A stretch of 64,000 nucleotides of DNA from Casuarina equisetifolia. Taxonomy: Eukaryota > Streptophyta > Magnoliopsida > Fagales > Casuarinaceae. The DNA is taken from assembly GCA_028551475.1 (NCBI GenBank), contig CM052358.1, forward strand, positions 28,670,853-28,734,852. Direction: 5' to 3'. Below, piece after piece: positions 12,951 through 24,874 of the stretch (the stretch's first letter is position 1; each line of letters begins with the position of its first letter). The position numbers were made by a program, and so were the translations under genes. The notes under the pieces were generated by a model, which saw only the letters and a program-made list of their open reading frames with translations, made no database searches and was not told the origin of the DNA.

Positions 12951-13318
12951 GCATTACACTAATCAAGAGTTTGATCAACTGTTGCACAAGACTTTTAATT
13001 TTTGTGAAATTCTGTTCTTTTTTTTTTCTCTCTCTCTTTTCTTTTGATGGCCACACACTTAGAAAAAAACTTATATTTTTCCTTTTAAATTTTAGGACCA
13101 CATTATCTTAATAGAACCTAATAATAAGTCCTAAATATGGGTTGGACCAACCCAATAGATTTTTCCTTGGTCCGTCTCTCACCATAGAAGGTCCTCGAAT
13201 GCAGGCCACCCTGAAATTTTATATTACGGTGAAAGGGCCATGTTCAAGAAAATTCATGCAAGTGGATGTTTTCATTGATAAATTAGTAGTATTTTCAACG
13301 CTTGTTTTTTTATTGCAG

Positions 13319-13495
13319 GTGTTGCACTATGGAGAAATCAATAGCAGAAGATAAAGATGGGATACCAAACCCTACAAGACTCCAATGGCTGCTTGCTCAG
13401 AGAAATGAAGAAGCCAAACAACTTGACTGCGTGGTGTATAATGTGGTGAAGGCTCTGAAAGTGGTTGCTCAAATGTGACAGTGGTGAATGTAAGA
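13319..13495 (+). other. Small ORF (49 aa) on a repeated terminal-exon-like segment
   Basis: An acceptor-like TTATTGCAG ends at 13318. An ATG at 13329 opens a 49-codon frame to TGA at 13478, including RLQWLLAQRNEEAKQL and VVKALKVVAQM. The same DNA module, with decayed frames, occurs near 15285-15400 and 15450-15610. It also occurs behind the intact TNL at 48875-48970, where it again follows a consensus acceptor (ACTGCAG). It is therefore probably a 3' (UTR or terminal) exon of the TNL family. Whether the peptide is made is unknown. Confidence 0.4.
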
Positions 13496-13667
13496 ATTGT
13501 TTCCCAACGTTTTAATTGGAATTGCTTCTTTATTGAACAGTTTTCTGCTTTGTTTTTCCTCGCATGGTTTGAACATTAGAACCTGTGAGAAATTATTTGG
13601 TCAATCATTCCATGTCTTTGGCCCTATTAAATGTGTGAAATCCGGCTCATCTACTAGCACTTTAGAG

Positions 13668-15290
13668 CGCCTCGGAATGGTGATCTGAGCAACGGGACCC
13701 CACCGCGTAATGGATCAGTCCACGTTTCTAAACAAGGACTGCGTATGGAATCTCCTCTAATCCCGTCTCCACCAATCATCGTCCTCCCACGTGGGAGTTT
13801 GTAACCCACATTTCTACAAGTCATGTCTGTTAAAAATTATATTGTTTAACTTTAAAATCAACTCAATGAAACCTTTTATAACTTAAAAGAATTTTTCTTA
13901 CTCATGCTAAGCTATGTAGAATGATTTTACACATCCTTCACTATAATGAATAAATACCAAATAATTAATAATTGTAAACTCAGAATTTAGTTATATACAT
14001 AGAGATATTAAGCTATGTAGGACAATTTTACACATCCTTCACTATAATGAATAAATATCAAATCATTAATAATGATTTATGGTGAACTCAAAATTTAGCT
14101 ATATACATAGAGATATTGAGAAAAAAATTAAATTTTAATATCATGTTAAGAAGTTTATTATCTAACTTAAAAATTAATATAATACTTCTAGAATAGAAGA
14201 AAGAAGGGATAGATAAAGGATGACTACATAGGAATTTGAGAGAGTGATGGGCATCCAGGGTGGAAACATCCAAAAAGTTTCACCATCAAGGATAGATTTT
14301 TTCTACTTTTTGAGCTTAGTGCCAAAAAGCAATATGCATGAAAGTATAATCTTTGGCAAAACTCAACATCCTAGAAATTTCCTTCTCTTGATCTACTTCT
14401 TTTTTATGTTAATTGTTGAAAACATCTTCTTAACATTGATAAGAATGAGACTTCCTCAAAGTTTCATTTCAAGCAAGTCTCATCATCTTAAAAATTTCTT
14501 CCTCTTGAACTATTTATTCACATAATTGATTGTTGAAAATATCTTCTAAACATTGATAACCATGAAAATATTTGAACATCAACATATTGGAAATTTTCTT
14601 TTCTTGAACTACTTGTGAATGTTAATAGCAATGAATATTCTTGAAAGTTTCGTTCAAGACAAGCCTCAACATCTTAAAATTTTTTGCATCTTTGACAACT
14701 TCACAATGTTAGTTGATGAAAATATCTTCTAAACATTGATAAACATGAAAATTCCTAGAGATTTCATTTAGGACAAGCCTCAACATCTTGGAAATTTCTT
14801 CTTCTCAACCTACTTCTTAATGAAGTTGAGTCTTGAAAATGTCTTTTCTAAACATTGATGCATGTAAAAATTTATAGAAGTTCGTGTTGAACAATGTGTG
14901 ATGAGAATTAAATTTTTGTACATTTTTTCTGGCCAACATCTAATCAGAAAGTCTTATTGCCCAGGCACTTTGAATTAGTGGCGTCAAACAACACTGAATG
15001 ACAGAAAGCTAATTTTCACTCAATATCTTTTTATCTCTTACATCTTCTTGAATAAGGTTCAACCCTGTTTTATGAAAATCTGGTAGAACAGGAATCTAAC
15101 GACCCGATCACATGCGGGAGGAAGAACTATTCGCAATCATGAATAGTCCTTCCAATGCAATAGAGTGGGCTTGGCAAAAAGGCCCAATCAGCATCCACAG
15201 TGGAGGAAATAAACATGGTTTAGCTGCGTCCAAAAACTTTTTCTAATATTCTTTTTGGAATTCTAGTTCATGGATTTTTTGAGATGCCAA
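13668..15290. repeat. Composite repeat, long copy with ~118-bp minisatellite
   Basis: This block recurs at 22635-24430 in the same order. It starts with a conserved box (GGAATGGTGATCTGAGCAAC, then GGGACCCCACCGCG) and CCACGTGGGAGTTTG. AT-rich DNA follows, including a tandem ~101-bp duplication at 13910-14116 (each unit starting AGCTATGTAG). A head (GAATTTGAGAGAGTG) and about five minisatellite units of roughly 118 bp come next (14330-14880, each with ATCTTCTAAACATTGATA or a variant). The tail runs through GCCAACATCTAATCAG and a short palindrome around GACTATTC/GAATAGTC and ends near AATTCTAGTTCATGG. No protein is encoded. The class of element is unknown. Confidence 0.75.
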
Positions 15291-15615
15291 ACTCAGCAAA
15301 GCTCCAGTCGGTTCTTGCTCAGAGAAATGAAGAAGCCAAACATCTTTTGCAAGGTTAGAATGTGCGTGAAGGCTATGAGGTAGTAAGGTGAATGTATGGT
15401 CATTATAATCAATGATTATTCCTTGCGTATAATCATTGGAAGACGATGTGGACGGTCCTCACTGCTAAGAGACCGAACCTGGCAAGACCCCGGTGGGTGC
15501 TTGCTAAGCTAAATGAAGAAGTCTAAGCACCCTGGAGGGATGGTTTATAATATGCGAAAAGGCTCTCGCGATAATAGCTTAAATGGCATGATGGTGAATT
15601 CAAGAACAGTTTCTT
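15285..15615 (+). repeat. Two decayed copies of the terminal-exon-like module
   Basis: Two adjacent segments (about 15285-15400 and 15450-15610) contain GCTTGCTCAGAGAAATGAAG and a close variant. They match the small-ORF module at 13360 and the DNA behind the intact TNL at 48930. Their frames are broken. Confidence 0.6.
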
Positions 15616-15879
15616 AACACTATACTGAAAATGTGGTGAACAGTTTCTTAACAATGGGAAGTATGGACGATAACATTTTGATTTACAAAAAGACAAATTT
15701 TAGCATGTCATTTATCATACAATGCTTAGTATGCTGTTTAGAACACAATTATATAACACAAAATGGTAGATTCATTGATGTGCAAGAACGAGTTTTGATA
15801 ACAGAAAATATCGTGTAGCCTTTATTAATAATAAAAAAAACTTTTGTCCAAAAGAAATAAATAACAGGAATTATCTTTC

Positions 15880-16080
15880 CAATGCAATAGACTGGGCTTG
15901 GCAAAATGGCCGATACAGGAAAAAGACATGGTTTGGTTTGGTCCAAACTCTTGTCTTAAAGCTCTTGTTAGAATTCTAGTTCACGAGCTCTCCTTCACAA
16001 CTTTATACTGTGTTTTGAACTCATTTATTTTCTGAGATTAATGTTGTGAAACTCCCAAAACTAGCACATCCCTATAATGG
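15880..16080. repeat. Composite repeat tail fragment
   Basis: A tail-only copy: CCAATGCAATAGACTGGGCT, ACATGGTTTGGTTTGGTCC, then AGAATTCTAGTTCACG. It matches 15160-15290 and 24280-24430. Confidence 0.6.
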
Positions 16081-16339
16081 CACAAATATGAGCCGACCTG
16101 ATTCAGAGAAATAAAATTCCTTTTAATTAATAAAAGAACTTTATGAAAACAACATATGAAGTCTGACAAGAGTTTGGTTTTATGGGATATACAATTAGAA
16201 TTCCAACAACCTTTGTCTTATCTCATGGGAAGTAGAAAAACCGGAAAAGAACATAATTATCGATGGTCTTTGTTTTACATTAGGCGGCCAATTTCCCACC
16301 AACTAATTGCTTCAGGTCCCTAAGATCATATCAATGTTA

Positions 16340-16640
16340 CTTTCAAGACTAGAAACGTATCCACCCTACCATACGCTAGCCGGTCAGACAATAGTGACAG
16401 ATGAAGGGCCACTAGGTTGAAATTTGAGAGATGAGGGGTCGGCACCTAGTGTGGACTCTGCAAAGTTCCAAACTGAAGCACTGATTTTCGTTGCTTGCAC
16501 ATCACAATGAGGACCTAGCATAAAAAAGCAATATGAACGTAAGTTTCATTCAAGAATCCTGGAGCTTGATTCTTGAAAACATCTTAAACATTGATGAGTT
16601 GTGGGGATGGCAGCAATCTACCAAGCGTGAAGTTACCTTG
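16340..16640. repeat. Composite repeat, truncated copy
   Basis: Lead-in and head (CCATACGCTAGCCGGTC, GGGTCGGCACCTAGTGTGGA), then a shortened unit ending in AACATCTTAAACATTGATGA. The sequence after that is unique. Confidence 0.6.
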
Positions 16641-16924
16641 CAGGCTACCCAGAAATTTGCCGTAACTTTCTAGGAAGGGAAATAAATGGAGATATTTCAA
16701 GATTAACGGCAACCAGTGAGTGATGCATTTCTAACAAGTTTCATTTGATAAAGGACTAAGTCCTGAGTACAAATTCATTTTTCCAAACTCCCATCTAGAC
16801 GTACACCCCTCTTATTTAGGATGTTGGCAAGTTGGTAACTTCTTTTGTTTACATTCTCTCCATTCAGCAATTCACGCCATGAATTATTTTAGTGAGATAT
16901 GCCTTTTGGTGGGACAATCCACAG

Positions 16925-17470
16925 GATTTCTTGGTAGCAACATAGATGAGAGATGGACGGCTAGATCGGAATTTGAGAGAGCGGTCGGCACCGAGTGTGG
17001 AAGCGTCTACAAAGTTTCAACGTCAAGGACTAATATTCTTTGCATTTCACAGGCTTAGTTCACAGAAGCAATTTGCATGGAAGTTACATTCAGGGCAAGT
17101 CTATGCACCTCGGAAATTTCCTCCTTTTGAACTGCTTTAAGATATTAATTATTGAAAATAACTTCTAAAAATATTAATAGACATGAAAATTCTTAAAAGT
17201 TCATGCTAAACAATTGTAGTGAGAATGGATTTTCTGTTAAAAAAAATTCGGCTGACGTCCGTTCACAAAGTCCTAATGACCATGCACTTTATAACGTCAA
17301 ACAACGTTGAATGAAAGAAAGCTAATTTTCACCTAATGTCTCCTGTCTTACGTCCTAGCACTGTTGGATGAAAACATGACAGAATAGGAATCTAGCTACC
17401 CCACCATACACGAGAAGGTCATAAAGGACTCACAAATGCATGAAGGTGGTGCTTTGGGACAACCACACTG
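16925..17470. repeat. Composite repeat, compact full copy
   Basis: The most compact copy with head, one minisatellite unit and tail. It has GATCGGAATTTGAGAGAGCG, GTTTCAACGTCAAGGAC, one unit near 17140-17200, then CAACGTTGAATGAAAGAAAG and a terminal segment CGAGAAGGTCATAAAGGAC. A similar terminal segment is joined directly to a head-like sequence at 18140-18240, suggesting that the family can occur as tandem units. Confidence 0.65.
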
Positions 17471-19077
17471 GAACTCGAGAAGGGTCAGGCATAAAGATAA
17501 GCCAACAGGTGTACATATAAAAATAATAAACATATTCATAAAAATGAAAATGAAAGAAATATTTGCTCTTATTTCATTCAAAAATGCCATTATAACAATT
17601 AACTTAAGAGTTATTATTTTAAAAAATAATATGATGTGAAGATTTTTTTGTTTTTAAAGTCTTTAAGATCTTGTTGAAGTGACCATTTTGTGCTTTCTTT
17701 GCAATCAAAGAAGACAACCCAAAATTCAAATATCATTGAATGTTGTTTTTGGAAATACTTAGTTAAATCTGGAAAGTAATGATCTTATCTTAAAAGAGCT
17801 AAACCCACGTTGACTATGCATTCTTCATTTTCAAACCAAGTCATACACGCCCAAATTTTTTTATTAGTTGCAAATTCATCGTGATGACCATTGGGCAAGA
17901 TTATGATAAGTTGTGCAATTTAGAGATACGAAGTGGTTAAAAACAATTTCATTAAAATTATCATCTCAATTCTAGGTAACGAAAATAGAATTATTTTTTG
18001 ATGCATAAAATTTATGGTAACTATGATTAGAATCATTTATTTTTAAATTAACATATTTTATTCATTGAAAGCTTTTTATTTGAGAAAAACCTCACCATGA
18101 ACTTGAGGATCGAAGTGTTGTAAAGTTGAGGATAGACAATAAGTCACCGTAGGTCCAAAGGTCGTAGAGGACTGACAAATGGGTGAAGGTGGTGGTTAAA
18201 GACAGCCATATTGGAATTTGAGAAATTACAGAATGATTGAATGTAATGATTTTTGTTTACAAGTTTTTAAAATGTACCTAATCTTATTAACGTGATCATT
18301 TGGAGCTTTTTTAGTAAACTAAATGAGGCTATAATAATTCATGGCATTCGCTGACCATCCATGAGCAAATCAAGCGGCAAGGCTCGGGAGAACCTTTCCT
18401 TTGTGCAGCTTCTCTTGTGTGAATTGCATTTGGAAAAAAGAAAAGAGCTAAAAAAGAGAACTAATTTTTGTTGAAGACTAATGTTGACACGTTTATTCTT
18501 TAAAAAACCCTATTAGCAAAGTGCCCGACTGTCAACGCTACAGAGACATGGATTTCATGTCTATCAATTGTGGTTTCTAATTGTGATTTTCCCGAGTGGT
18601 GGGAGGAATGCCACGTATATATTTCCTAACGAGGACGAGTGAAGTTGATCAGCTTTTCTGATATTTTGGCTCCTAAAAATGAACCTTTGTAGCTATCATT
18701 TGCGATGACTGTGGATCAAATTTTCTCGCCCATTGGGATAACGCTGTTCAAACTTCCCCAGTTTTGATCTCATACGATCGTTGTAACACAACATTTTGTA
18801 TGATAATTCTCGGTAGAATACTGTTTTTCGAAATCATTAAAAAGAAAAAAAAAAAAAAAAGCAGACACGCTTTGTTTTTTTCTTCACTCCGATTCACTGG
18901 CCTCTCATATTCCAGATAATTGCCAAAAGTTTTATCGATGCAAAAGGTAAAAAGGGAAATATCCGATCTTATGTTATCCCTAATAAAAAGTTACATGTTA
19001 AAGCTAGTGATCATTTTTGCGTGTCTGCGGAAATAACCACGCTTTAGGCAAGCTTTGCTACAGAAATTGAACATCTC
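17471..19077. other. Intergenic DNA with one repeat junction fragment
   Basis: Mostly AT-rich. A fragment at about 18120-18245 shows the end of one composite repeat unit (GTCCAAAGGTCGTAGAGGAC) running into the start of another (ATATTGGAATTTGAGAAA). A poly-A run lies near 18841. No gene is recognised. Confidence 0.45.
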
Positions 19078-19304
19078 ACAAGCTTTGCCTCCATTGGCAC
19101 TCCAGGACTGCCTCCCGTTTCTTCTCCTCCTCCTCCTTCTTCTTCCTTGCCTTCTTTGTCTCCACAAAAGATGTACGACGTTTTCCTCAGTTTCTACGGC
19201 AAAGATACCCGCCAAAGTTTCACAGACCATCTACATACTACTTCAAAGAAAAAAGGGATCACTGTCTTTAGAGATGATGATGGCACTGCTGAAAAGCCAC
19301 CCTA
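19078..19304 (+). pseudogene. Orphan TIR-domain fragment
   Basis: An open frame reads TSFASIGTPGL, a Ser/Pro linker and then MYDVFLSFYGKDTRQSF, DHLHTTSKKKGITVFRDD, before it stops at about 19303. This is the first third of a TNL TIR domain (strand A and helix A region). The catalytic-glutamate segment and everything after it are missing, and there is no clear in-frame start. It carries the same SFYG variant as the intact TNL at 43.6 kb. Confidence 0.85.
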
Positions 19305-19514
19305 ACTCGTGAACCACGCTGGGGGTCCCCTGGTTTTGTGCCTCAAAAGTCTAACGGGCCTCCTTTTTTGTTGCTTTCAAGGTGTAGGTTATATGCCTTC
19401 GACGTGCAACAAATGGGAAGATATTTTGAACACGTGATTTACTTCTCGGCTCCAAGACGATGGTAAATGTAGTTGAAAGATCATGCTACTATACCTTTCA
19501 ACTCATTTCAATGC

Positions 19515-19523
19515 TATAAATAA
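19515..19523 (+). promoter_or_regulatory. Putative TATA box of the terpene synthase gene
   Basis: TATAAATAA lies about 100 bases upstream of the ATG at 19619, a normal distance allowing a 60-70 base leader. Confidence 0.5.
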
Positions 19524-19618
19524 GATAACGAATACGTCGTAGGTATCATCAAATCTCACAAAGAAAATTTCCTCTTCCCTTCCCGTCTCAGTCGCTAGCT
19601 CTGTGATTCCTATTCTCC

Positions 19619-21979
19619 ATGGCATTGTCTCCCAGACACTCCTTAGCCTTCTCCACTCCCCCAGTAGGTCCGAGCAAAATTCCACACAAACTGACCTCTT
19701 TCAAAACTGCTGAATACAGTTGGAGCATCCCTCAAGATCACACATCTGATTCTACCCTCATAGGGCAACATAAGGAGGGCATCAGACACGATATTGTAAT
19801 TGTTGTCTGTTTATCGATATTCCTCCTTCGCAAGAGCTTGAAAGATTTCATTTTCTAATAGTGACAATCTTATTCTACTGCAGGGTTGTGTTGATGTCCA
19901 ACACGAACAAATTAAAGAAGTATGCAGACATGAGCTGAAAAAAACAGGAGAAGATTCATTTGGAAGTATATGCATGATTGAAGTAGTTCAACGCCTGGGC
20001 ATTGACAATTACTTTAAGGAAGAAATTGAAACAATTTTAGATAGCCATTATGTAAAATACATTGCTCAAGGTGACTGTGGTTATGAGCTTCATGAAACTG
20101 CTCTACGCTTTCGACTATTGAGACAATAGGGCTACTATGTGCCTGCCGGTGGGTATTGCTCTCCTTTACCACTATTGCAATTTAAGTTATATTAGAATTG
20201 ATGATATTTATCCTTGTCCAACAGATGTATTTAACAAGTTCAAGAATAAGGAGGGAAAGCTCAAGAAAGAGCTGACTGAAGACATTAATGGATTAATGGC
20301 TCTATATGAAGCTTCACAGCTAAGTATAGAAGGTGAAGACATGCTAGATGAACTTGGAAATTTCAGTGAACAGGTCCTGAATGCATGGCTTATACATCTT
20401 GACAACAACCAACTCATAGTTGTTGGGAAGACTTTGAGGAATCCTTATCACAAAAGTTTACAAAGATTCATGGTGACAAGCTTTTTAAGTGATTTTCCGG
20501 GGACAAATGGATGGACAAATGATCTACAACTATTAGCAAAAATGGATTTCAATATGGTCCAATCCATACAACAAAAGGAAATTTTTCAGATTTTTCAGTA
20601 AGTTTCATGGCTTCAATTTTTACATTCTCATTTTGAATATTATTCAACTCTAATGTCAAGCTTTATCATTGTAGATGGTGGACCGATCTTGGTTTGTCTA
20701 AGAAGCTAAAGTTTGCTAGGGACCAACCACTCAAATGGTACATTTGTTCAATGGTGTGTCTTATAGAGCCAAACTTATCAAACAAAAGGGTTGAACTCAC
20801 AAAATCCATTTCCCTCATCTACATAATAGACGACATTTTTGATATATATGGAACGGTTGAGGAAGTCACTCTCTTCACAAAAGCTGTTAATAAGTATGCA
20901 TTTATTAAATGATTAATTTTCACTTTCCCTAGCAACCCCTATTCATCAATAAATTGTTAATTGCAATTGGGATGTTTCTGCCCTGGATCAATCACCTGAG
21001 TACATGGCGATATGCTTCAGGGCTCTTTATGATATCACCAATGAAATTAGCTCTAAGATATATCAAAGGCATGGGTGGAACCCAATAAATTCTTTGAAAA
21101 AGGCGGTATGTACCGACAACAATATCATCTTAAATGAAAAAGATTCCTTCGACTATAACCAAAGCACTTACATAAATGTTAAAAACATGCACCTACATAA
21201 TTGTTGCAGTGGGCCAGTTTGTGCAACGCCTTTCTAGTAGAGACAACATGGCTTTCATCTAGGCCTTCACCGAAGACAGAAGAGTATTTGGAAAATGCTG
21301 TTATTAGTACTGGAGTACATGTGGTACTAGTTCACACCTTCTTTCTTTTGGGACAATTTATAACGATGGAATCTGTAATTCTTGTGGATAACATGCCAGC
21401 CATCATATCTTCTCCGGCCACAATTCTTCGGCTTTGGGATGACCTGGGGACTGCCATGGTAAGTGGCTACCGTAACTTTATTTTTTTAAAAATCAATGGG
21501 AGGCGGGTGTGTGTAGTGGGTCCAAAAGTTACTTCAAAATGTGCCAAATGGTTCTATGTCAATCAATTGGCTCTGAAAGTTATTATGAAAAAGACTTTCT
21601 ATGACAAAATAAGAACTCAGCCTAGCAAGTTGATATTTCTTATACAAGTAACTTACATGGCAATTCGCCATTTTTATGGTTCATGTAACTGCAGGATGAG
21701 GGTCAAGATGGCCGTGACGGATCATACATAGATTTTTACTTGAAAGAACACCGAGGCTCCTCAACTGAAGAGGCACGACAAAAGGTTGCCAAGATGATTT
21801 CAGGCGCATGGAAGCGCTTAAACAAAGAGTGCCTCTCTCCAAATCCATTTCCCGCAGCCTTTTCTAAGGCATCTCTTAATGTTGCAAGAATGGTTCCCTT
21901 GCTTTATAGTTATGACGACCAACATTGCCTTACAAGTCTCCAGGAGCATGTCAAATCCGTGCTTTATGAGAGCGTCTAA
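19619..21979 (+). pseudogene. TPS-g type terpene synthase, two defects
   Basis: A seven-exon terpene synthase of the linalool/nerolidol (TPS-g) kind. Coding segments: 19619-19795, 19884-20148, 20225-20597, 20675-20893, 20967-21105, 21210-21458 and 21695-21979. The phases add up to 569 codons, normal for the subfamily. It lacks the N-terminal RR(x8)W motif, as TPS-g enzymes do. The metal-binding DDIFD motif is at 20829-20843. The NSE/DTE region ([10 protein letters not shown]) spans the exon 6/7 junction. Two defects are visible. A TAG at 20127-20129 (codon 141) stands where relatives have Glu (RQ-E-GYYVPA). The acceptor before exon 5 reads TTGCAA instead of TTGCAG (20961-20966). Family enzymes make acyclic terpene alcohols from GPP or FPP. 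This copy is probably inactive, though its open reading elsewhere suggests recent loss. Confidence 0.92.
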
Positions 21980-22634
21980 ATCTTTTGGGAATACTTGGAA
22001 AAATTAAAAAGTAAGCTTTTGCTTATGTATTTCTACCATACTATGAATCTCACAAAATATTGATGGTTCTACTCTGCTTATTTTATTTCATTTAAGATGC
22101 AAAATTTGAATACTTCGGTAACTGGGAGAACTATAGAAAGAAACGGTTTTATTTGAATTGCTCGAAATTATCAATTTAGCCAAAAATGCAAGATAGTGCT
22201 GCATCCAGGATCGAGCAAACCTTCCTTCATTCATTAGATTTGAAGGTACTGCACCCAGGATCTGCAGGGACAAGTTGCATTGTGCTTTATCAGACTAGAC
22301 CATTCTTGGTTCCCAACACACGAAGCCATCGTACCCATGGTGGATGGACCAAGCTCACCTTCAAGTGGACCCAATTGTACAAGTCCCTTCTTTAGTTGAA
22401 GTGATGTGAACTTGTTAGGGAAAGCCACGAATTATGTATCTAAATTCTCTCGTTAAAGGCCAGAAAGACTTTTTATGAAGAGAAGCAAAAATAGTAGGAT
22501 TATGAAGAGTATTAAGAATGGATAATGGAAGAAGAAAAGAAAAAACAACGGTGAATGCAGTGCCAAAAGCTTCGCTGCCTTGGCTAATCTTCTGAACTTG
22601 GGTTTTGACATAATCAAAGACGTACTGCTTCGGA
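21980..22634. other. Terpene synthase 3' flank
   Basis: No gene is seen. A short direct repeat (GTGCTGCATCCAGGATC near 22195 and GTACTGCACCCAGGATC near 22246) lies in it. Confidence 0.4.
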
Positions 22635-24430
22635 GTGAGTCGGAATGGTGATCTGAGCAACGGGACCCCACCGCGGCACTGGAACAGTCCACGTAAGAAA
22701 AAAAAACAAAAAAACAAAAAAACAAGGACTGCAAAAGGAATCTCCTCTAATCCCCTCTCCACCAATCATAGTCCTGTTCCCACGTGGGAGTTTGGACCCC
22801 AAACGAATCATGTCTATTAAAAATTTTATTGTTTAATTTTAAAATCGCCCTAATGAATTGATGAAAATCTTTTACAATTTAAAGAATTTTACATATACTT
22901 AACAATAGGGAATAATTCTACACATCCCTCACCGTAATGATAAATATCAAATTATTAATAATACTTTGTGGTGAACTCAAAATTTAGCCATATCCATAAA
23001 ATTATTTAGAAAAAATTAAAATTTAATATTATATTAAAAAGTTCATTATCCAACTTAAAAAACTTGACTTTTGAATTATATCTTTGATTTCTTAACAATA
23101 TTATATTTCCTCTATTTTTAATCAATAATTATCAATTTTAATCTATTTTCTTTCATAAATTCATCCATTTCGCTTAAGAATAGTAATTTTGAGATAAACA
23201 ATAGAAACAATAGATAAAAAACAACTAGACTCGAATTTGAGAGTGCAATTGGCATCTAGTGTGGCAACATCCACAAAGTTTCAATGTCAAGGATATACTT
23301 CTCTACTTTTCATGAGCTTAGTGCATAAAAACAATATGCATAGAAGTCTAATTGAGGACAAGTATCAACTTACTAGAAATTTCCTTCTCATAAATTACTT
23401 CTTCACAATTTTGATTATTAAAAATAACTTTTTACCATTGATATGCATGAAAAATCTTGGAAGTTTCATTCCAAGCAAGTCTCAACATCTTAAAAATTTT
23501 CTCCTCTTGAACTACACCTTTGTAACATTGATTGTTGAAAATATCTTCTTAACTTGGATAGGCATGAAATTTCCTAGAAGTCTTCTTCAAGGCAAGCCTC
23601 AACATCTTAAAAGTTCCCCCCTCTGAAACTACTTCTTTATGACATTGATTATTGAAAATATCTTTTAACATCAACAGACACGAAAATTCCTAGAAGTCTC
23701 CTTCTATGTAAGCCTCAACATCTTAAAAAATTTTATCCTCTTAAACTACTTCTTTCCAACATTGATTATTGAAAAATATCTTATAAACATTGATAGACAT
23801 GAAAATCCTAAAAGTTTCATTTAGGACTAGCCTTAACATCTTAAAAGTTTGTTCTTCTAGAACTACTTCTTCTTGATATTGACTGTTAAAAATATCTTCT
23901 AAACATTGATAGACATGAAAATTTGTGGAAGTTTCATTTGGGACAAGCCACGATGTCTTGGAAGTTTCCACTCCTCAAACTAATTCTTTGCCAAGTTGAT
24001 TGGTTGAAAATATCTTCAAAACATTGGTGGACGTAAAAATTCTTAAAAGTCCATGCTGAACATTGGGTAATGAGAATGAATTTTCTGCAAATCTTTTCTA
24101 GCCAACATCCAATAAGTGAGTTTTATTGAACAAAGGAAAGCTAATTTTCCCTTAGTATCTTGTCATCTCTAACATCGTCTTGAATAGGTTCAACATTGTT
24201 CAATGAAAACATGTCAAAACAAGAGTCTAACCACCTGACCATATCCGGGAAGAACGACCATTCACATACTATGAATAGTCCTTTCCAATGCAATAGAGGG
24301 GGCTTCGTAGAAAGGCCTAATCAACATCCACAATAAAGGAACTAAACATGGCTTCGTTTGGTCCAAAAACTTGTCTAAAGTTCTTATTAGAATTCTAGTT
24401 TAGGGATTCTCATTTGCAACCCCGTACTCT
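22635..24430. repeat. Composite repeat, longest copy with six ~119-bp units
   Basis: Same architecture as 13668-15290. It opens with GGAATGGTGATCTGAGCAAC and CCACGTGGGAGTTTG. Minisatellite units then run from about 23330 to 24070 at 117-121 base spacing, each carrying TGAAAATATCTTCTAAACAT or a variant and CCTCAACATCTTAAAA. The tail (GCCAACATCCAATAAG to AGAATTCTAGTTTAGG) ends near 24420. The unit number differs between copies, so the array has expanded or contracted since the copies split. No coding content is seen. Confidence 0.75.
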
Positions 24431-24619
24431 CTTATTCTCTAAGATTAATGTTGTAAAAATCTAAAAAACTAGCATATTTCTATAATGGCCCAAACCCAGA
24501 TTCTTTCTTGGAATCAGATGAGGACAGTGGCCCTTCAAGACCAATATATTCATGCACGAACTCCTGTTGAAAATATAAGAAGGATGCTTTTGGGTGCTTT
24601 AACCCACCTACGAAGAACA

Positions 24620-24850
24620 AAAGAAGTATAAATCTATGTGCAAGAAACGGTTTAAAGCAAATTCAAATGAACATTGATCGTATCAGAGGAGTGTGATTAT
24701 CGAAGGGCAACACATTCAGGTCCTGCGAATCTCTGCTTTCAACACTACAACACGGACCTATGTCACATAAAAGCGATAAAGAATCCAGCGCAAGAATGTT
24801 GCGAAGGGGCTGCCTTTCACACCACAAAGCATTACTGCTTTTCAAATCTC
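24620..24850. repeat. TATA-bearing 5' module, copy 1
   Basis: This module (GTGCAAGAAACGG, ATTCAAATGAACATTGAT, AATCTCTGCTTTCAACACTA, CACATAAAAGC) recurs at 25915-26140, 40085-40300 and 42335-42570. The last copy lies upstream of the intact TNL and contains a good TATA box. It looks like duplicated TNL promoter or leader DNA. Confidence 0.6.
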
Positions 24851-24874
24851 TGTCTAGCAGATGAATTGAGAAAC

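Noticed and set aside
22415-22820. Four overlapping frames on both strands
   Set aside because: They lie over the conserved non-coding start of the composite repeat and low-complexity poly-A/T. The frames conflict and none matches a family.
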